DNA of 64,000 bases from Batillaria attramentaria. Its lineage: Eukaryota; Mollusca; Gastropoda; Batillariidae. The DNA is taken from contig JACVVK020000164.1 in the NCBI GenBank assembly GCA_018292915.2, forward strand, positions 454,501 through 518,500, given 5' to 3'. Under the pieces are notes generated by a model. It saw nothing but the letters and a program-made list of their open reading frames with translations. It did not search any database and was not told the DNA's origin. Below are positions 13,307 through 20,962 of this stretch, piece after piece. Each line of letters starts with the position of its first letter. Positions within the stretch are counted from its first letter, which is position 1. The translations under genes and the position numbers were made by a program.

Positions 13307-16300
13307 GACAGACAGACAGACGACGGAGGGTTAATACATAGACTCCCATTGTTACACAAGGGAGCCAAAAATCAAAGCATAAAGTGCACAAAAACATTCA
13401 TGGTAATGATTGGAATACGCCTGTTTCCAATATTTCAGGAAGTTGAAAGTAAACAGTAAACACACCTGCCGGCCAAATCCACCAGGTTGATGACAGCTGA
13501 TTTTGTCGTGTCTTCCCCGGCTGCATTCTTAAACTTCTGGAGGAAGGTGATGCCGACAATGGTGTGTGCACGACTGCAAGCAAATAAAACAAAAAGGAAA
13601 ACATTTTTTATCTTTTCCGAAATCAATGCACACAGGCGATCAATCATAAAAAGCAAAGATGATTAGGGATCACTGATGGGCTGTTGGTGTTTTTTGGGTT
13701 TGTGTGGGGTTTTTTTTGTTGTTGTTGTTTTTGTTTGGTTTTTTTTTTTTGTTTTTTTTTTTGGGGGGGTGTTTTGTTGTGTTGTTTTGTTTGTTTTGCT
13801 TTTTTTAGGGGGGGGGGGGGTTGTTTTGGTATTTGTTTTTTGTTTTTTTTTAATTCTATTTTATTATATTGTGGGGTTTGTTTTGTTGTTGGTCTTTTTG
13901 TTTGTTTGCTTTTATTTTATTTTCTTTCTTTCTTTTTTTTTTCTTTGGGGGGGGGGGGGGGGCACTGTTGTCAGTGTTTCCTACAGACACTCCAGTGCAA
14001 AATGTATGTTGTTACAACCCCTCACCTTGGTTGTGCTAATTATACACCCCTCACACTTGACTGAACAGGCCCACTGTACATAATTTACCTTTGACCGTTC
14101 CGGTCCACTGCCTAATCCAAAACACCTACCAGTACCACACACATCTGTAGCAGCCGACTGTGTTGTACATATGACTCTTACCCAGTAAAGCCACAATAAA
14201 TGGTCACGGTCAGTTGTTGTGAGCCAAATCCTACTCCCTTTCAATAGAGGTTTGACTAATCAATGAAGCAGAAACCTTTTGCCTGGTCACAGAACGATCT
14301 GATAAAAGCCATAAAAAAGCCAGCAGAAGTGGGGTGTAACAGCAGTAAAGAATCAATGTGCCCCCTGGGTAATGCTGTATGTGTACTAAAAGCTCTCTCG
14401 GAAGATCAATGAATTAGAGTATGGTTCAACTGCTTTTGCTTTTAGTCACACACACACTAAACAGTGAACAGGTATTGGGGGGAAAAAAAAGTTGTCTGAG
14501 AGTGGCTTTAGTACCAGAGAGGAAAACTGGGAGTTTGTGTACATGTATGCTTAAGTTCATAGCCGTGAGAACAATTATCGGACAACATACAATTGTCCTG
14601 CATGTAAAACTTTTTTCTTCTTCTTTTCACAAAACAACGGAAAAACAAACAACAAATGCATAAAAACATGGCAGGAATTGGCCTAGGGGCAGAAAAAAGT
14701 CTGACTGATATGTGATACATGTACTGTTAAACTGTCCTGTTTGTTCCACTTCTTTTTCTTTTCTTTTTTTCCCCTTGATGTCAGTGTCAGAAAAACAAAC
14801 AACAAGAAGAAAAAAAACGGCAGAAATTGGCCTAGAGGCTGCAGAATTCCAAGAAACGGCGGAAATTTTTTTAAGTTTTCCAATGACAATACACAAAAAT
14901 GATAGCATTAGCTCCAGCTGCACATGTTGCTATAACAACAAGCACGTTCTCCGGTGTCACTGGAATCCAGGTGACACAGACAAAATGAACTCCCTTTTGT
15001 TCGCTCCACACAACGATGGTGTTACTGTAAGACTCACTAACGCCCAGGTCCCTGCCTTGTGTCTCAATGTAAAATATTCATGCATCAGCTGCCCTGCTTC
15101 CAGCAGACTACGCGGTTTTAGTTCACCATGCAACAGATACTGACCACAGTTGCTGGTGATTAAATCAACGCAAGGAGACACAATTTCTGGCCATTAAACT
15201 ACAATGTATGAAGTGTCTATCTCCCCACCCGCTCTCTCTCCCTTGAAATATTCAAGCCTCTGATGCCGAACACCATGAAAATATTGTGAACTAAAAGACA
15301 AAAAGCTCCAAAATGATTGAGTGCAAATGGGTTTTTAATGTCCCCCAAAAGATCGTCAATCTTGTTAGGGGATGGCTAGCGGCTGTCAGACTATACCATG
15401 AGCTCAGCCACAAGAAAACGGTACATTAATTAATTCTAAAAGGGTTTAGCGCAAATAACCTCAAGCTGAATCACCCCCAGCAGACAAGAGCAAAGAACTG
15501 ACAGCATAACAACCGCACGGCTGTCATTAGGTGCACTCCCGTATGCAAAGCAGGGTTTGGCTGCACCGACAATGGCCGGAGCGTGACGTAAGCCAGTGAT
15601 CACATGTCAATATTTACGTCCAGCCATGGCAGCCTATTCAGCCGGGTCAAGCTAAACAGACTTGGCTGCACGCTCAGGGCAATGGCATTTGTAAACGCGT
15701 GTGAAATCGATTCTGGGTGATGTAGATTCTTTGCTATTTTAGTACAATAGCAATATCCAGAAACCATGCTATAGGTAGGTGGGGGTGGTACTGCCGCGGG
15801 GCGATGTAAGGCACTGCTGCACTAATTTACAGAAGAATGTATTTTCACCTTTTTTTCATGTAATATGTGCACCAGCCCTAAACAGTTTCAAAAATGTCCT
15901 CGATAGGGAACCTCAAATTACCAAATTGTGCTATGTATATATACATACATGAGTAGCGTTAAATGTTGAACCTGTACTTCATCATCACAGACCCTTTCTA
16001 TCTGTTGTACGGTGGGACAAGTAAGGCCTAACGGCAAGTAGTCCCTATGCCTATACTATTGCCAAACATGTGTCCCCAGGGCAAGCAAAACCTGTTTTTT
16101 TGTTGTTGTTTTTTTTACTTTATTATCCCTTTTGGGAAATTCGGGCTGCGTCCCACGGCGGAAGCGTGTCGCCGCGGTGCAGCGCCACCCAATACCTATC
16201 CTATACTTTTTTTTACAATTTTGCTGGGGGAGGAAAGCCGGATAACCCGGAGAGAAAGCCCCGATGAGCAGCCCGGTAGCTGGGAAACCTTATCCTTATA

Positions 16301-19300
16301 GCTAGGGTCACAACCGGCCGTACGGGCTCCTACGGCGGGTCTACGGCCAAAAATCGTGGCAAATCTTGCGAACGGCGCACGGGCGTCCTGCGAAATTTCG
16401 AGGCCGCAAGGATGCCGCAGAGCGCTGCGGCCGGTTTTCGACAAAATCAACAAACTCGACGATCACCTGCGATTTTTTACACACTTGCGTTGGCCGCACG
16501 GCCACTGTACGGCCAACGCACGATTGCCGCAAGTGCATCGTACGACCTGGACATCTCCGGGAGAGAAAAATAGGTCACGATGGCCGCACGATGAACGCAC
16601 GAGTGACGCACGGTTGTCTTGCGTGCTTCCCACGAGGACTGCACGATGGCCGCACGTGATCACAGACCGCAAGTCGGTAGTACGATGTTCCCACGATGCA
16701 CGCACGTGCTCCGTGAGTGCTCCGCAAGGCTGACGCAAGACCACGTGCGGGCCCGGGGGATGTTGGTGTGCAATGTAGAAGTGTTGGTGGGGCGGTCGGT
16801 GGTCTAGTGGTTAAGAGACTTGTCACCAATGCGAGAGGTCACGGGTTCGAGCCCCACTCGGGGCAAAGAATTTTTCCTTCTCGTATGTGGCACCTTTCAT
16901 TCGGGCCGATCGTCGGGGGTTCTCTCCGGGTACTCCGGCTTCCTCCCCCTCTGCTTTGGAAATGTTCAGCCCACCAAGTTTGAAAAATAAATGCATGTCT
17001 AAATTCCGAAATTTCAATAGCTGAGCTGACCCTTCGCACCACGTGATTGTAATACGTTTATGTCCTGTGTGTGAGAGAATGCGTGTGATTCACGTGAGCG
17101 TGCGTGTTGGGTTTAGCTCGCGGCGCTTTGAGCCAAATATTTGGGATAAAGCGCCTATATTAATGCGATTATTATTATTATTATTATTATTAAGTGTTGC
17201 AGTGCTGTGTCAGTGTCTGTCAAGTTGTGTACGTGTCCATAGATTTGTCAAACTCTCTGTTGATAATATCCAAATCCTCTGATGTCTTCTTTCCATAAAC
17301 AAACTACATGTATATAATTATGTAGGCTGGTCCCTATATGCATGAAAAACGCGCGTCGGCCATGGCCGTCGAACGACCGACGCACACCACGCGTACAGAG
17401 CACTTACGATAGCCGTACGGCGCACGCACGACACCCGTACAGCCCGTGCAAACAACGTCAACATCGCACGAACGTCGTACGAAGGCGTGCGACCTCCGTA
17501 CGATAACTGCGAGGACAACGTAGGATCCGTACGGCCGTCGTACGATTTTTGACCAACTGAAATCGCAAGACGTTACCCGTGCGAGACTTGCGGGGAACGT
17601 ACGCCATCGCACGTATATCGTACGCACGATTTGCAACCTTAATTTTTTTTTTCAGATCGTAGAAGCCGCAGGCCGCAGACATTTCGTGGAGATTGCAAGC
17701 ATAAAAAAATCGTGCGGCCGGTTGTGACCGAGGCCTTAAACAGGATGTAATGAAGTACTGACTAAAAAGTGTAGGTGTATGTTCTTTTCTCAAGGGGGCT
17801 AATGTACCATCTCCATGCTCACAGATCGTTCTAAGCTTCTTCTTTGTGGTATCTGTCATCACACCATTTAGACACCTGGACAGTGACAGCTTCTGTAACG
17901 CTTGGTACTGAGACAACTGAAGCATACTTCATGACGTTGCGACCACAATGAGCGCTCCAGTACTGTAACAACAGTCGTAGGATTTGAATGTTTGACTGCC
18001 CACGCACAGTGTAAACAACACAGTATCGCATGAAGAGCTGTACTACCGGTACTCAAGATGGAGTACTTTTGAGTATACACTATAATACAGGCATACTCAC
18101 AAGCGAAACAGTTCCAAAACATAAGTTGGCTCAGCAAAAAAATGGAAACTTTTTGCCCAATTAAGGAGAGAATGTTGCGGCAGGTTTTATTTGTTTGTTG
18201 TTTTTTTTTTCTTTTAAAACTTTTTATCTGTTCATTTCACTTTCTCCACATCTGTTACAATTACCAATGAGGTAACTGTATTAATGTGTCTTTGAATGAA
18301 CAAAGATTCTTTCTGTCTGATTCAAGAACAGCCCTGTCAAGCAGCCACAAACCTCACAAATCAATTTGACCACAGGTGTAATAAAAGAGAACATAAGCTG
18401 CCCCCAAACTGCTTGATTAAACATGGCTAGGCCACGGAGGACCACGCATCCACAGTACGCGCTATCAAGTCATTACAGAAGGGCAAGAGTCATGTTTTAA
18501 CACAGAGCACAAAAGTTCAGTAGCGTGAACTACATAATACAACTGTACATACATGTATACATGTACTAGCACTGTATCAAATGACAATTTGACAAATTTA
18601 TGTGAACGTCCACGAGAAAACCCGGCGTAAGACGCACGCAGCTGTTCCGAGCTAGAGGCTAACAAAGGTCAGTGGGTACAATCTGGTCAATATTGAGATT
18701 TTGCCAAAATCAGGTAGTTCTGATCATCACATCATTAAATTATGATGTCTCAAAAGGAGTTTTTTTGCACTGTAAAGCAAGGCTGTTTCTTTAAGATGGC
18801 TCCAAAAACAAAAAATTGAAAATTTTGCTCTCAAGCCGGGTTTTCTCATGGAACTTTGGAAGGTCACAAATGTTAACTGAGCAGAGTAGGCATCAGTGTG
18901 TTTGGGAAAATGTGATGGTGCATGTGGATGAGGACAGTGGCAGGGGGTATGGTCTGGAAGGAGGGGCTATCATGCCAAGAGAACATTTGATCAGATGAAA
19001 CTGTGGCAGAAGAACGGACTAAGTGGGAGAATATGGCACAAACTTCAGTTGTCAGTGACTACATGGAATAAACAAAAAACCCACATTTTTACCCAAAGGT
19101 AAATAAAAGCAACTAACTTGCAAGTAAAATGACACCATTTTTTTTTATTCGTAACTCCCAGTTTGGAAAAAGAAAGTGTGCATTTGGTTGTTTTATTGGG
19201 TTTTTTAATTTTTTAAAAAAATGTATTTTAACACATGTTCACAATTTTAGACTGACCAGAGATTAACCACTCATCTATCCACTGGTTATCAACAACAATA

Positions 19301-20893
19301 AGTTTCAAGTTTTCCCTCACAAATCGACAAATAGCTGTGGCTGGGAAGGCAAAAATGTCACACTCCAAAACCAAATGTACACATTTTTAACATTTTACTG
19401 GTGGTGGTGGTGGTGTTGTTTGGGTTTTGTGTGAATATTTATGTGCGTGCATGAGATTGCTTGAGTTATTCATTGTCAAAATCATTCTCACCTGCTGGTA
19501 GCGTTCATGTTAGTTGCTGCTACTGTTCTGTTTGTTGTTCCTTCTTCCATTCTCTTCTCAATATCTGCGTAACTCACAACTGGAACAATCTGTAGTCCGT
19601 CCGCTGTAAAATAATAAAAGAGTTTAAGCTCCTGGAAAGCAATAATGAACAGCAGATGAACTAACGAAACACACTGACAAGGTTTTTTTTGTTTTGTTCT
19701 TTGGAAGGGGGTGGTTTTGTCTCCTTTCTTTTTGTTTTTGGGGTTTTTATATTGTTGGATTTTTTCTTTGGGGGTGGGGGGATTGGAGGTGGGAATATTG
19801 TAGAAGAAGCGCCATCATCAGCTTCAAGAAGTGCCTGCCTTCCACGTTGAATAGCAAAAAGATTACAAAACCAAGCACAGCTTGCTCACCGTAGAAACCA
19901 GTCTTAGGATGCTGGCGAATACGCAGACCTCCCTTCTTGGACCCGCCCTTAGGATCGAGAAGATCTCGCACTTGTTCATTGTAAATTTCCAACATGCTGA
20001 AGTTCACCTGCGATCAAAACACCCAAACAAAATTTTAAACACAAAGTCCACTTCCACAGCACGGAAGTGCTCCATGAAAACAGTTCATGTTTGCTGTGCT
20101 TACAGCAGAGAAGAAGAAGAAAAAAAATGGCCAACAAAGAGGAAGAAGAACGTTGGCTGAAACATTTTTTATATGTGTTGAAAACTATGCATTAATAGTG
20201 CAGAAATAGTAACCGTCTCATAATTCTGGCAATAATAAGTGACCCTCCACCACGAAATGAGTCTTCTTGTGCTATTTGTTTATGTTACAAGATGACTCAT
20301 TTCGTGGTAGAGGGTCACAACAATTTATTATGGTATGCTGCGTATTAGTACAGTGTATATGACATGGTGTGCCAATTCCAAAACCCAGGCCGAGACTACT
20401 GACCCCACAATTTGATAAATGACGGTAATTTTTTTTTGTTTTTTAATTGCAGCAGTGGCTGGAGCTCCAACTCTGCTAGGGTAAGTGCAACTCACAAATC
20501 TTCACCATCGCTGAGGAAATGCTATCAACTTTTGGGGAACACATGATACATTTTAATGGTAGTGTTGTAAGTTTCAAAGTCAAACTAAACTACTTTAGTC
20601 GCATGACTACTTAGCAGAGAGTTTAAAATCTACAGTCATCTCACGGTATAACTTATAGTCACTATAACTTCATTCTGCTGCTGACACTCGGAAACTCTGT
20701 ATCCCTCATGTCCGAACAATGACCTTTGGTCAGCGTAGTTTTTTATACCAAGATCCAACTTTTTGGACTGATCTCAGCATCAATCAGATAAGCAGACACT
20801 AAACCATCCTTCGAGCAAAATCTGAAATTGGTGAAAACCCACTTCTTCACTGCCCTCAACCAATAGCTATTGCCAATCATCATCTTGGTGGTC

Positions 20894-20962
<69 letters not shown>

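Noticed and set aside
13676..14083. Phe/Val/Gly-rich plus-strand frames
   Set aside because: They lie wholly in a T/G low-complexity tract within a kinesin intron.
16801..16865. tRNA genes at the SINE heads (also 10762, 49195, 62215 and SINE family 1 heads)
   Set aside because: A- and B-box-like sequences are present, but they do not fold into a full cloverleaf by eye and are always joined to the same repeat bodies.
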